Shown here: one piece after another, positions 1-7,890 of the stretch
Layout: every line of letters begins with the position of its first letter
How positions within the stretch are numbered: position 1 is the stretch's first letter
Source of the DNA: DAIDKA01 sp036498905
GTDB taxonomy: Bacteria > Pseudomonadota > Gammaproteobacteria > Steroidobacterales > Steroidobacteraceae
Reading direction: 5' to 3'
Assembly: GCA_036498905.1 (NCBI GenBank)
Contig: DASYER010000039.1
Span: forward strand, 1 to 64,000
DNA: 64,000 bases
Notes under the pieces: model-generated
What the model was told of the DNA's origin: nothing
The model's database searches: none
Seen by the model: the letters and a program-made list of their open reading frames with translations, nothing else
Translations under genes and position numbers: made by a program

Positions 1-1
1 C

Positions 2-367
2 ATTATCGGACTTCTGTCTCTTCTCGTTGCGACAGGGACGCTGATGATGCAATCGGTGCGCGAGCGCCAAGGTGAGCTTGCCGTTCTGAAGGCGATCGGA
101 TTTTCATCCCCACGTATTCTGTGCCTGGTGCTCACGGAATCTGCGGTGGCGTGGATCTGCGGCGCGCTTTTGGGAATGTCGCTTGCGGCTATTGTCCTGC
201 CCCACGCTCGCAAGCTCCTCAATGCCGGGGACTTAGCGCTATCGGTTCCGCCATCCCTGGGGCTGATCGCGTGTCTCGCCGCTGTCGCGTTTGCACTCGT
301 GAGCGGCGCCATACCGGCTTGGCAGGCATCTCGCCTGAGAGTCGCAGAGCTGCTGGCCACGCAGTAG
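2..367 (+). CDS. FtsX/MacB-type ABC transporter permease, C-terminal part (5'-truncated by window edge)
   Basis: Only the last ~121 codons are present; the frame is open from base 2, so the gene begins before the window. The visible part is an FtsX domain: a membrane helix, a cytoplasmic coupling segment (VRERQGELAVLKAIGFSS, the usual ExxxLxAIG signature), then two more helices and a short basic tail (WQASRLRVAELLATQ). This is the standard end of a MacB/LolC-type permease, which couples to a cytoplasmic ATPase and moves lipids, lipoproteins or peptides from the inner membrane. The next gene starts 11 bases downstream and encodes a second permease of the same class, so the two probably form a heterodimer whose ATPase lies outside the window. 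Substrate unknown. Confidence 0.85.
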   Translation: MIGLLSLLVATGTLMMQSVRERQGELAVLKAIGFSSPRILCLVLTESAVAWICGALLGMSLAAIVLPHARKLLNAGDLALSVPPSLGLIACLAAVAFALVSGAIPAWQASRLRVAELLATQ

Positions 368-378
368 GGAAGGAATGT

Positions 379-1533
379 ATGGTTGTGATCCGACAGGCCG
401 CCGTCCTTTCCGTATGGGCCTTGCGCTCGCTGCCCGCACGCTTTGGTGCGCCGCTGACGACTATCGTCAGTATGACCTGTGCCATTATGGTGCTCGTGGC
501 ACTGCTGTCGATGGGGGAAGGACTGCAAGTTTGGGCGACCCAAAGCACCCGCGCGGATCGGGCCGTGCTGCTGAGCGGAGGTGCCTCTGCCGCCAACGTA
601 AGCGTTATTTCACGCGAGGTGTTTGCCACCGTTTCTGGCGATCCAGATATCAAGAAGGACCTGCAAGGACATCCTCTGGTCGCGGCAATCGCCACCGCTT
701 CGCTGTACGTGCAGACGCGCGCGAATAAGGGAGCATATGTTGCGGTTCTTGGGATCACCAACCCCGGCGTGTACCCCGAAATTCACCTTGTCCATGGCCG
801 TTGGCCGCGCGCTGGACTGAATGAGCTATTGGCGAGTTCCGAGAGCGAGCGGCTCGATAAGGGCCTGGATCTCGGCGACCGAGTGCTCATTCGGGGCTCT
901 CCATGGACTATCGTCGGCACTTTTGCCAGTGCAGGGTCCTTATTTGACCAAGTAGTATTCGCAGACGCGGATACGCTCCTCGCGGCGATCGGGGGCAGCA
1001 CGTACCAGCAGGTTGTCGTGATTCTCAAGTCAGCCGGGCAATTCAATCTGTTTGCGGACAGAATCCAGCATGAGCCGACTCTTATGCTGGATGTTTATCG
1101 CGAAGAGAAGCTTCAAGAGCAAACCTTTGGCGCAACACGCCGCTTCCTTGATTTTGTGAGCTACTTCATTGGGACGATTCTGGCCGCCGCCGCCGCCTGC
1201 GCGGCCATTAACAGTTGCTATGCGGCGGTCAATGCCCGACGCCGCGAGATCGGTACGCTGAGGGCGATCGGCTTTGGAATGGCTTCAATTGCTACGTCCG
1301 TCGTAGTCGAAGGGGTTCTCCTGTCACTCCTTGGCGCATGCCTAGGCTACCTCGTCATATGGAAGTTCCTGAGCGGCACGCTGATCACAACCCGGTCCCT
1401 GACATTTCCGCTGGCAATCGGGGGGCGTGAGTTCGCGATCGGTGCGACCTGGGCTCTTGGAATCGCGCTGCTTGCTTCTGTGCCACCAATTGCACGCGCT
1501 GGCAAGCTCCTGGGTCGGGGGTCGATGGCTTGA
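379..1533 (+). CDS. FtsX/MacB-type ABC transporter permease (second subunit)
   Basis: About 384 residues in the MacB/LolC layout: first membrane helix near residues 25-45, a periplasmic MacB core of ~200 residues, then three C-terminal helices of the FtsX domain with the coupling motif NARRREIGTLRAIGFG. The open frame extends to 121, but that part runs inside the preceding permease in another frame. I chose ATG 379 because AAGGA lies just upstream and it gives a normal short cytoplasmic N-terminus. It pairs with the preceding truncated permease. Substrate unknown; because an Lgt-like protein and a lipid-type radical SAM enzyme follow, a lipid or lipoprotein cargo is a reasonable inference only. 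Confidence 0.85.
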   Translation: MVVIRQAAVLSVWALRSLPARFGAPLTTIVSMTCAIMVLVALLSMGEGLQVWATQSTRADRAVLLSGGASAANVSVISREVFATVSGDPDIKKDLQGHPLVAAIATASLYVQTRANKGAYVAVLGITNPGVYPEIHLVHGRWPRAGLNELLASSESERLDKGLDLGDRVLIRGSPWTIVGTFASAGSLFDQVVFADADTLLAAIGGSTYQQVVVILKSAGQFNLFADRIQHEPTLMLDVYREEKLQEQTFGATRRFLDFVSYFIGTILAAAAACAAINSCYAAVNARRREIGTLRAIGFGMASIATSVVVEGVLLSLLGACLGYLVIWKFLSGTLITTRSLTFPLAIGGREFAIGATWALGIALLASVPPIARAGKLLGRGSMA

Positions 1534-1815
1534 CCGGCTAGCAACGTGCCTGACGCTTTTGGGCCCGCAGGCCTTGCCCGCAAAACTTGGAGTAGGCGTG
1601 TCGGACTATCAAATCGGATTCGCGGGGCTACGGCGAGATCGAAGCGGCAGAGTTCCGGAATCTCAGGGGATCAATCCTGGTTGATTCTATATTTGTCATA
1701 ATATACATTATGCGAACTGATCTTGCGATGTCCGCATTGAGCCTATTTCTAAGGCCTATCATGTCGACGCGGTCGTGCCTCTGCCCGCGCTTCCATAGAT
1801 TAATTATCCTCGCCA
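1534..1815. other. Intergenic region between permease and Lgt-like gene
   Basis: 282 bases with no supported gene. Bases 1681-1710 are AT-rich, unlike their surroundings: TTGATT at 1681-1686 with TACATT at 1704-1709 (17-bp spacer), and an overlapping CATAAT at 1697-1702. This could be a weak sigma70-type promoter for the Lgt-like/radical SAM genes, making them an operon separate from the ABC transporter. No convincing terminator hairpin with a T-run was seen. Confidence 0.35.
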
Positions 1816-2583
1816 ATGCTGCAATCGTTGCCGGGTCAGACGGGTGTCGCGGCTCACTGGGCGCTTGAGATACTAGCGTTCATCGTCGCAGGACTAATCT
1901 ATTGGCGCGCAAGTGAAACAGCGACCCAGCCGCCAGAAACTCTGGCGCGATGGATGTTGCTGGCCGGCGCGGCCGTCGGCGGTGCGCTCGGTTCCAGACT
2001 CCTCTTTATGCTGCAGTACGCGCCGGACTTGCTCGGGCAGCCTCTCTCCTCCTGGTTGTCCGGAAAGACCATTGTCGGCGGCCTTCTCGGGGCGATAGCC
2101 GGCATCGAGATCGTTAAGAAGCACCTGCGCTGGCAGGCATCCACGGGCGATGGCTTTGTGTGGCCACTCATCATTGCCATCCTGATCGGGCGTCTCGGTT
2201 GCCAGCTGTCCGGCCTGCAGGATCTCACCTATGGTGATCCGACAACGCTGCCCTGGGGATGGAATTACGGCGACGGCGTACCCCGGCATCCCACCGCATT
2301 GTACGAGATGCTGGGTGTCGGCATGCTCGCGCTGACCATTCGCAGACCGCTACCAAGTGCAGCTCCCGGCGATCGCTTTCGATTCTTCGCAGCTGGCTAT
2401 CTGCTGCTGCGTCTGCTGCTGGATTTCCTTAAACCTCCCTATGGTGCAGCAGCACAGGGTCTGCTCGTGCCGCAACTCGTACTCGGGTTGACGCCCATCC
2501 AGTGGGCGTGCTGCGCGGGGCTCCTGTACTATTTGCCGTCCATCCTGGGACGCCTTCGGCGTTTGGAGCGGGCATTTGGCTAA
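1816..2583 (+). CDS. Lgt-like polytopic membrane protein (divergent prolipoprotein diacylglyceryl transferase family)
   Basis: 255 residues, about seven membrane helices, matching the Lgt fold. Canonical Lgt transfers diacylglyceryl from phosphatidylglycerol to the lipobox cysteine. The conserved block RHPTALYE (residues 157-164) is present. However the Lgt signature, normally G-R-x-G-N-F-x-N-x-E, reads GRLGCQLSG (125-133), so both asparagines are lost, and the usual HGG loop reads KTIVGG (84-89), without its histidine. The signature arginine (126) remains. It therefore looks like an Lgt paralogue with altered chemistry rather than the housekeeping enzyme. Its stop overlaps the TTG start of the radical SAM gene by 8 bases, implying translational coupling. 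Family fold confident; activity unknown. Confidence 0.75.
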   Translation: MLQSLPGQTGVAAHWALEILAFIVAGLIYWRASETATQPPETLARWMLLAGAAVGGALGSRLLFMLQYAPDLLGQPLSSWLSGKTIVGGLLGAIAGIEIVKKHLRWQASTGDGFVWPLIIAILIGRLGCQLSGLQDLTYGDPTTLPWGWNYGDGVPRHPTALYEMLGVGMLALTIRRPLPSAAPGDRFRFFAAGYLLLRLLLDFLKPPYGAAAQGLLVPQLVLGLTPIQWACCAGLLYYLPSILGRLRRLERAFG

Positions 2584-4018
2584 GTCGCGCCCTTACCTGT
2601 TCTACGATACCGCCGTCTCATTGTGTGTCGAATGTCTACGGCGTATTGAGGCGAAGCTTGTCATTCAAGATGATCTGGTGTGGATGTACAAGTGGTGTCC
2701 GACACACGGGTCGAGCAAAGTTCTGATTGCGACCGATGCCGCCTACTGGCGCGCCGGACGGGAGGTCTACATCAAGCCTCCTGAAATGCCGCTGCAGTTC
2801 AATACGACGATGCATTGGGGGTGTCCTTACGATTGCGGCATCTGTCCAGACCATATGCAGCACGCCTGCCTGACGGTTCTTGAGATCACAGACCATTGCA
2901 ATCTTAAGTGCCCCGTCTGCTATGCGGACAGCGGCCCGCACCGGCCGGGCTATCGCGATCTGCCCACCATCGAACGCATGCTCGATGCAATCGTCGCCAA
3001 TGAGGGCGAACCTGACGTCGTGCAAATCTCCGGTGGCGAACCGACGCTGCACCCGGACCTGTTTGCGATTCTCGATGCGGCACGACGGCGACCCATCCGC
3101 CACCTGATGCTCAACACCAATGGGATCCGTATCGCCAATGAACCGGATTTTGCAGACCGCCTTGCCACGTACGGGCCGGGCTTCGAGGTCTACCTGCAAT
3201 GGGATTCACTATCTAGCGGTGTACTGGAACGCCTGCGCGGCGTCGACCTGCGCAGCACCCGATTACGCGCCCTTGAACAGCTCAACCGGCTGAATCTCTC
3301 GACCACGCTGGTGGTTACCGTGGCGCGCGGAGTCAATGACCACGAACTCGGCGACACCATCATGTTCGCCAGCCGCCAGCGTGCTGTCCGGGGCGTCACC
3401 GTTCAACCCGTTCAGTACGCCGGTCGCACGGAGCAATCCGATCCGGCTTCGGAGCGGCTGACGTTGACCGAGGTCCGCCAGCGTATTCTCGACCAGTCAT
3501 CACTATTTTCTCCTGAGGACATCATCCCGGTGCCATGCAATCCGGACGCCCTGGCGATGGCCTATGCCTTGAAAACCCCCGATGGACTGGTCGGGCTGAC
3601 GCATCTGGTGCCGCCGGAGGTCCTGCTCGCTGGTTCCCGCAATACGATTGTGTTCGAAAAAGATCCACAGTTGAAATCCCGTCTGTTCGAGCTCTTCTCC
3701 ACCAATCACAGTCCCGAGGGACAGGCGCACGCATTGGGCAACCTGTTGTGTTGCCTGCCCCACGTCACCTCCCCTGAGCTTTCCTATGATCGAGTGTTCC
3801 GGGTGTTGCTCATGCAGTTCATTGACGCCTGGAATTTCGATGTCCGTGCCATGAAGAAATCCTGTGTCCACATCGTTCAGCCGGACGGGCGCCTGATACC
3901 CTTCGAAGCATTCAATCTCCTATATCGTGACGCCAATGCACAGCGGTTGCGAGAACTTCGCAGTGAAGTTCGTCCGTCCAAGCCGGGCACCCCGCAAGCG
4001 GAATGGTCGATTAACTGA
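2576..4018 (+). CDS. Radical SAM protein of the tetraether-lipid-synthase-like (COG1964, MJ0619-type) family
   Basis: 480 residues. An N-terminal metal knuckle (C17, C20 and the CPTHG motif at C41) precedes a cysteine cluster GCPYDCGICPDHMQHAC (C83, C87, C90, C98) and the radical SAM motif CNLKCPVC (C108, C112, C115; CxxxCxxC). SGGEP at 152-156 binds SAM. This order - rubredoxin-like knuckle, auxiliary-cluster cysteines, then the SAM cluster - is the arrangement of archaeal tetraether lipid synthase (Tes), which joins lipid tails by C-C bonds, and its bacterial relatives. The TTG start overlaps the Lgt-like gene, and the TGATG end overlaps a small membrane protein. I infer a lipid substrate; the actual reaction is not known. 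Alternative: another COG1964 oxidoreductase. Confidence 0.78.
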   Translation: MAKSRPYLFYDTAVSLCVECLRRIEAKLVIQDDLVWMYKWCPTHGSSKVLIATDAAYWRAGREVYIKPPEMPLQFNTTMHWGCPYDCGICPDHMQHACLTVLEITDHCNLKCPVCYADSGPHRPGYRDLPTIERMLDAIVANEGEPDVVQISGGEPTLHPDLFAILDAARRRPIRHLMLNTNGIRIANEPDFADRLATYGPGFEVYLQWDSLSSGVLERLRGVDLRSTRLRALEQLNRLNLSTTLVVTVARGVNDHELGDTIMFASRQRAVRGVTVQPVQYAGRTEQSDPASERLTLTEVRQRILDQSSLFSPEDIIPVPCNPDALAMAYALKTPDGLVGLTHLVPPEVLLAGSRNTIVFEKDPQLKSRLFELFSTNHSPEGQAHALGNLLCCLPHVTSPELSYDRVFRVLLMQFIDAWNFDVRAMKKSCVHIVQPDGRLIPFEAFNLLYRDANAQRLRELRSEVRPSKPGTPQAEWSIN

Positions 4019-4248
4019 TGCGCGTAGTCGTTACAGTTGTGATGCTCCTGGTGGGTCTCGTGGGATTCTTGATGAGTCTATGCGGAGGCGTGACGCTCGC
4101 GGCTTCGGTCGGCAGCTTATTTTCCAAGGTTCCGGGACAGTCGTTGCCGGCAGTCATTGCCATAATCTCACTGGCCGTTGGGATCGTGTTTCTCGTCATG
4201 ACCTTTGTGGTGATTCGTAGTGTCTGGAACCGCAAGGATCGCGCTTGA
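4018..4248 (+). CDS. Small two-helix membrane protein, unknown function
   Basis: 76 residues made of two hydrophobic helices (about residues 3-30 and 43-66) with a basic, cytoplasm-like C-terminus (WNRKDRA). The start codon shares one base with the stop of the radical SAM gene (TGATG at 4016-4020), so it is almost certainly co-translated with it. I recognise no family. Its place suggests an accessory or anchoring subunit for the Lgt-like/radical SAM pair; that role is inference. Confidence 0.65.
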   Translation: MRVVVTVVMLLVGLVGFLMSLCGGVTLAASVGSLFSKVPGQSLPAVIAIISLAVGIVFLVMTFVVIRSVWNRKDRA

Positions 4249-4359
4249 TTTAATTCGGTGACACCGACGTGCCTGCGCCCTGAGAAGTAGTTTGGGGTTA
4301 GTTCAATTGGGCCTTTGGTAGCGTTCGGGCGCGGAAGGGACTGGCTAACAGAGGGACCC

Positions 4360-4638
4360 ATGAACGCGGATGAGAAACAAGCGAAGATGGAAGCCATAAG
4401 GCGGCACATCGCAAAAATGGAAAGTGTCAGGCAGCACATGCAGCGGACCAATGAAGCGTGGCTGCTTTGGAGTGACAAGGCCGCAGCGTCGGCCGTGGAA
4501 GAGTTGCTACTGGGCAAATTGATTCGGCCAGATCAAGCCAGTTTCGTGCAAAAGATTATCGCCCAAGATCTTCGTGATTCCAGCAAGGGCTCCATCTACC
4601 GCGCACTTTCAAGTTTGCACTCGCATCGTGCCGAATGA
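4360..4638 (+). CDS. Small hypothetical helical protein
   Basis: 92 residues from ATG 4360, which has GAGGGA just upstream; the open frame begins at 4315 but that start has no clear ribosome site. The sequence is hydrophilic and predicted mostly helical, with a charged N-terminus (MNADEKQAKMEAIRRHIAKM). There are no cysteines, membrane helices or known motifs. Its stop overlaps the ATG of the next gene (ATGA at 4635-4638), so the two are likely co-translated. Function unknown. Confidence 0.5.
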   Translation: MNADEKQAKMEAIRRHIAKMESVRQHMQRTNEAWLLWSDKAAASAVEELLLGKLIRPDQASFVQKIIAQDLRDSSKGSIYRALSSLHSHRAE

Positions 4639-4997
4639 ATCGGGCACCGCTACTTCTCGCAGCTCTTTCCTTTATGGCAGTCGGGGCTACGGACTCAGCT
4701 ACGCCTGAGCAGACGATGTCACAAGATGCTGCGTGTGGTTTGCTCCGGTCACGGCTCTCGTCGATGTCGCATGTCGTAGAGGGCAACCGCATAGGCTCGG
4801 ACTGGTACTGCGAATTCGGACGATTTCACGACAACCGTGATTCACAGTGGCTTTTTATTGCGGTGCGTTCACACAGGCAGTGTGCGCGAACTTGCGACAA
4901 TCTGGTGGGTTGGTATGAGGTGGATCGTCGCACCGGTGCAATGGATCGCGTTAACGTTGCAGATCGCAAAACCGATACGTCACGCACCGGTAGGTAA
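4635..4997 (+). CDS. Small secreted hypothetical protein
   Basis: 120 residues starting with a Sec-type signal peptide (MNRAPLLLAALSFMAVGATDSA), then a ~100-residue mature part with four cysteines (C34, C59, C83, C87) that could form disulphides in the periplasm. The ATGA overlap with the preceding gene supports the start and makes a two-gene unit. I recognise no domain. Confidence 0.5.
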   Translation: MNRAPLLLAALSFMAVGATDSATPEQTMSQDAACGLLRSRLSSMSHVVEGNRIGSDWYCEFGRFHDNRDSQWLFIAVRSHRQCARTCDNLVGWYEVDRRTGAMDRVNVADRKTDTSRTGR

Positions 4998-5069
4998 CTG
5001 TCCATCTATCGCCGATGGCGCCCATCTCCCCTCCCCACTCCGCTCACTTGCCTCAAGGAAATTGAGAAG

Positions 5070-7130
5070 TTGAAGACGTTACTGACTGCGATGGCGCTGA
5101 CGCTGCTGTCATCGGTCGCGCCACGAGTGGCGACCGCGCAGAATGCCGTTACCGCTGCAGCATTCACAGTGGACCGGCCGACCCTCGTGTCACTGGGTTT
5201 CGAATGGCGCATGGCGGGCGATGACAACCGGAATGCGTCGGTCGCCGTGTTCTACCGCAAAAAGGGCGAGACCAAATGGCGCTCGGCGCTGCCGATGCTG
5301 CGCATCGATGGCGAACAGGTCAACGGGGGTCTTGGCGGTGACGGTCGCGCAGCGGCGCGCACGAACTCCATGTTCAACTACACGGCCCCCAACATGTTCG
5401 CGGGGAGCATCCTCAATCTAGAGCCAGACACCGCCTATGAATGCCGCTTTGTGTTGAGCGATCCGGAAGGTACCAGCGGTACTACCGAACAAAACGTCTC
5501 GGTGCATACCCGAAAGGCGCCAGCTCCCGCAGTCGGCGGGCATACCTATCACGTTTATCCCGTGGGGTTCAAAGGCCCCATGCAGCAACCCGCCTTTCGT
5601 AGCCTCCTGGCCGCCTATTACATGGGCAGTGACGAGTCAGACCACTCCATAGCGCATGCGCCGCGGGTACAGCCCGGCGACATCATCCTCATGCATGCAG
5701 GTGTCTACAAGGACGCACGCTTCGACTATTCCGGCTTCGATCCCGATGCGACCTCGTATGGCACACCGTTCGATGGCACCTATTACCTTACCGTCAGTGG
5801 TACGCCCGACAAACCTATCGTGATCAAAGCGGCTGGTGATGGCGAAGTGATCTTCGACGGAGATGGAAACTACAATCTTTTCAATCTTTTGGCCGCCAAC
5901 TACAATTACTTTGACGGCATCACGGTACGCAACACGACGGTCGCGTTCCTGCTGGGCTGGAAGCACATCATCGGGTCGAGTGGTTTCACCCTGGTCAATT
6001 CACACGTCGAGAATGTCGGCCGGGTGGTGCAGGACGAATGGGCCGGTTCCAAGGATTTCTACATCGCCGACAATGTGTTCATCGGCCGTCACGATCCCTC
6101 TCGGTTGCTGGCCTGGTATTACCGCCCGGAGGTGTGGTCCAAGTACCCGGGCTTTCCGGCCCTCATCACCTCTGAATACGCGATCAAGGTCTATGGCCAG
6201 GGCCATGTGGTGGCTCACAACTATGTCGCCAACTGGCACGACGGCATCGATATTTCGACCTATGGCACGCCCGAGAAGGATCCTGATCTGAATCCCAGCG
6301 CCATCGATATCTACAACAACGATTTTTACAACATGGCGGACAATTGCGTCGAGGCCGATGGTGGCGCGCAAAACATCCGCGTCTTCACCAACCGCTGCTT
6401 CAATTCGGTTGGTGGCGCGCTGAGCGCCCAACCGCTGTTCGGTGGCCCGCTCTACTTCTACCGCAATCTCGTCTTCAGCAGCACCACGGGAGGTCCGCTA
6501 AAGCTGATCGACACTCCCAGTGGCGTTCTCGTTTATCAGAACACTTTCATCGGCCAGGGGCGGCTGACCGGACCGGCCAGCAACCTGCATTTCCGCAACA
6601 ATCTGTTTATCGGTGACAACTGGAAGGAGCCGGTGTTCAACTACACCACCTTCACAAACTATTCCGACTCCGACTACAACGGATTCCGGCCCAATCCGGG
6701 CGTCCCGAACAATTTTGGCTGGAACTCACCGTCCTTCGGCGTTGCGGCCGATTACGCCAACGCGCTCGTGAAGCGGCCTTTCGCCACTCTGGCCGAGTAC
6801 AGCAAGGCCACCGGCCAGGACAAGCACAGCGTGCTGGTCGACTACAGAATATTCCGCAAAGTCAGCCCGCCTGACCCGGATGATCCGCAGCGTCTGCTCA
6901 AACCTGAGGACTATGATTTCACCCTGGTGCGTGGCTCGGCCGCGATCGACAAAGGCACTGTGCTTCCGAGCGTCACGGACGGCTTTACCGGACGCGCCCC
7001 CGATCTTGGTGCCTTCGAGTATGGCCAGCCGCTGCCGCAATATGGACCCGACCATTGGCCCGCGGGTGCTGTTCCTGCCGGCGCACCGCGATCCATCACC
7101 GGTCCGCCTCGCGACGGCGCGGGCCGGTAA
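5070..7130 (+). CDS. Secreted right-handed parallel beta-helix protein (pectate-lyase-like fold)
   Basis: 686 residues. The signal peptide (MKTLLTAMALTLLSSVAPRVATAQ) supports the TTG start at 5070, which has AAGGA and GAGAAG upstream; the next in-frame ATG (5091) would truncate it. Residues ~25-140 look like a fibronectin-III-like domain. From about 195 to 560 there are repeated Asn/Asp-rich strands (YNLFNLLAANYNYFDGITVRN and similar) typical of parallel beta-helix proteins, including polysaccharide lyases and epimerases. I see no reliable catalytic signature, so hydrolase, lyase or binding protein all remain possible. It is monocistronic and convergent with the transhydrogenase operon, with only 22 bases between the ends. 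Confidence 0.75.
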   Translation: MKTLLTAMALTLLSSVAPRVATAQNAVTAAAFTVDRPTLVSLGFEWRMAGDDNRNASVAVFYRKKGETKWRSALPMLRIDGEQVNGGLGGDGRAAARTNSMFNYTAPNMFAGSILNLEPDTAYECRFVLSDPEGTSGTTEQNVSVHTRKAPAPAVGGHTYHVYPVGFKGPMQQPAFRSLLAAYYMGSDESDHSIAHAPRVQPGDIILMHAGVYKDARFDYSGFDPDATSYGTPFDGTYYLTVSGTPDKPIVIKAAGDGEVIFDGDGNYNLFNLLAANYNYFDGITVRNTTVAFLLGWKHIIGSSGFTLVNSHVENVGRVVQDEWAGSKDFYIADNVFIGRHDPSRLLAWYYRPEVWSKYPGFPALITSEYAIKVYGQGHVVAHNYVANWHDGIDISTYGTPEKDPDLNPSAIDIYNNDFYNMADNCVEADGGAQNIRVFTNRCFNSVGGALSAQPLFGGPLYFYRNLVFSSTTGGPLKLIDTPSGVLVYQNTFIGQGRLTGPASNLHFRNNLFIGDNWKEPVFNYTTFTNYSDSDYNGFRPNPGVPNNFGWNSPSFGVAADYANALVKRPFATLAEYSKATGQDKHSVLVDYRIFRKVSPPDPDDPQRLLKPEDYDFTLVRGSAAIDKGTVLPSVTDGFTGRAPDLGAFEYGQPLPQYGPDHWPAGAVPAGAPRSITGPPRDGAGR

Positions 7131-7152
7131 AGGTCGCGCCAATTCGGCGTGG

Positions 7153-7890
7153 CTACGGGTTGAGTTTCGCTTTGAACAGCTCGCGCAGACTTTGCCAGTG
7201 ACGCTCGGCAGCAGCCGCGTCATAGACAGGAGTATCGCGGAACACCCAACCATGTTTGGCCTGGTAAGTCTCGATCGTATGATCGACTCCGGCCTCGGTC
7301 AGGGCGCGCTCCAGTCGCTGCTTCATGTCATCCGGAAATGACTGGTCCTCGATCGCTCCGCCGATGTAGATACGCGCGCGCATCTTCGGTGCCAGCAAAT
7401 GAGGACTGTCCGGGGCATCGGTTGCGAGCCGCCCACCGTGATAGGAGGCCGCTGCCACAATCTGTTCGGGATAGGTCCCGGCCGCAGTCAGCGACATCAG
7501 CCCGCCCATGCAGTAGCCGGTGGTACCGATACCGCCCGGCCGCACCTGCGGTTGCGCCGCCAGATACTCGAGGAAGGCACTCGTGTCCGACATGATGTTC
7601 GCCGGAGTTGCCGGTGCAAAGAACTTCTCCATAAGCACCTTGCGCTTTTCAGGATCGCTGAATACCGTATGAGGATCCATCGGCTCATAGGGACCCGATC
7701 GATAGAAAAGATCGGGCAGCAGCACGTAGTACCCGGAGCTCGCCAGGCGCTCGCCGAGTTCCAGCATCGCCGGACGAATGGCGAGGCCGTCCATGAACAC
7801 CAATACTCCTGGCCAAGGCCCCTCGCCCGCCGGCTGGTACACATAGCTTGGACAGATGCCGTCACGGGTCTTAATGCTGATTTGGGTCAT
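7153..7890 (-). CDS. Dienelactone hydrolase family protein
   Basis: 245 residues, alpha/beta hydrolase fold. The nucleophile is cysteine in GYCMGG (C127), followed by the acid (D182 in IEDQSFP) and histidine H213 (KHGWVF), the Cys-Asp-His triad typical of dienelactone hydrolases that open enol-lactones in chloroaromatic degradation. Many family members are general esterases and no ring-cleavage genes are nearby, so the substrate is open. Its ATG overlaps the pntB stop by 4 bases, so it is co-expressed with the transhydrogenase; the reason for that coupling is not obvious. Confidence 0.85.
   Translation of the reverse strand: MTQISIKTRDGICPSYVYQPAGEGPWPGVLVFMDGLAIRPAMLELGERLASSGYYVLLPDLFYRSGPYEPMDPHTVFSDPEKRKVLMEKFFAPATPANIMSDTSAFLEYLAAQPQVRPGGIGTTGYCMGGLMSLTAAGTYPEQIVAAASYHGGRLATDAPDSPHLLAPKMRARIYIGGAIEDQSFPDDMKQRLERALTEAGVDHTIETYQAKHGWVFRDTPVYDAAAAERHWQSLRELFKAKLNP

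Noticed and set aside
1550..1600. Terminator-like GGGC/GCCC pairing after the second permease
   Set aside because: The stem is only four base pairs with a long loop and no proper T-run following.
5070..7130. GlyGly-CTERM substrate for the rhombosortase
   Set aside because: The beta-helix protein ends in GPPRDGAGR without a hydrophobic helix or Gly-Gly tail; no other exported protein in the window has one.
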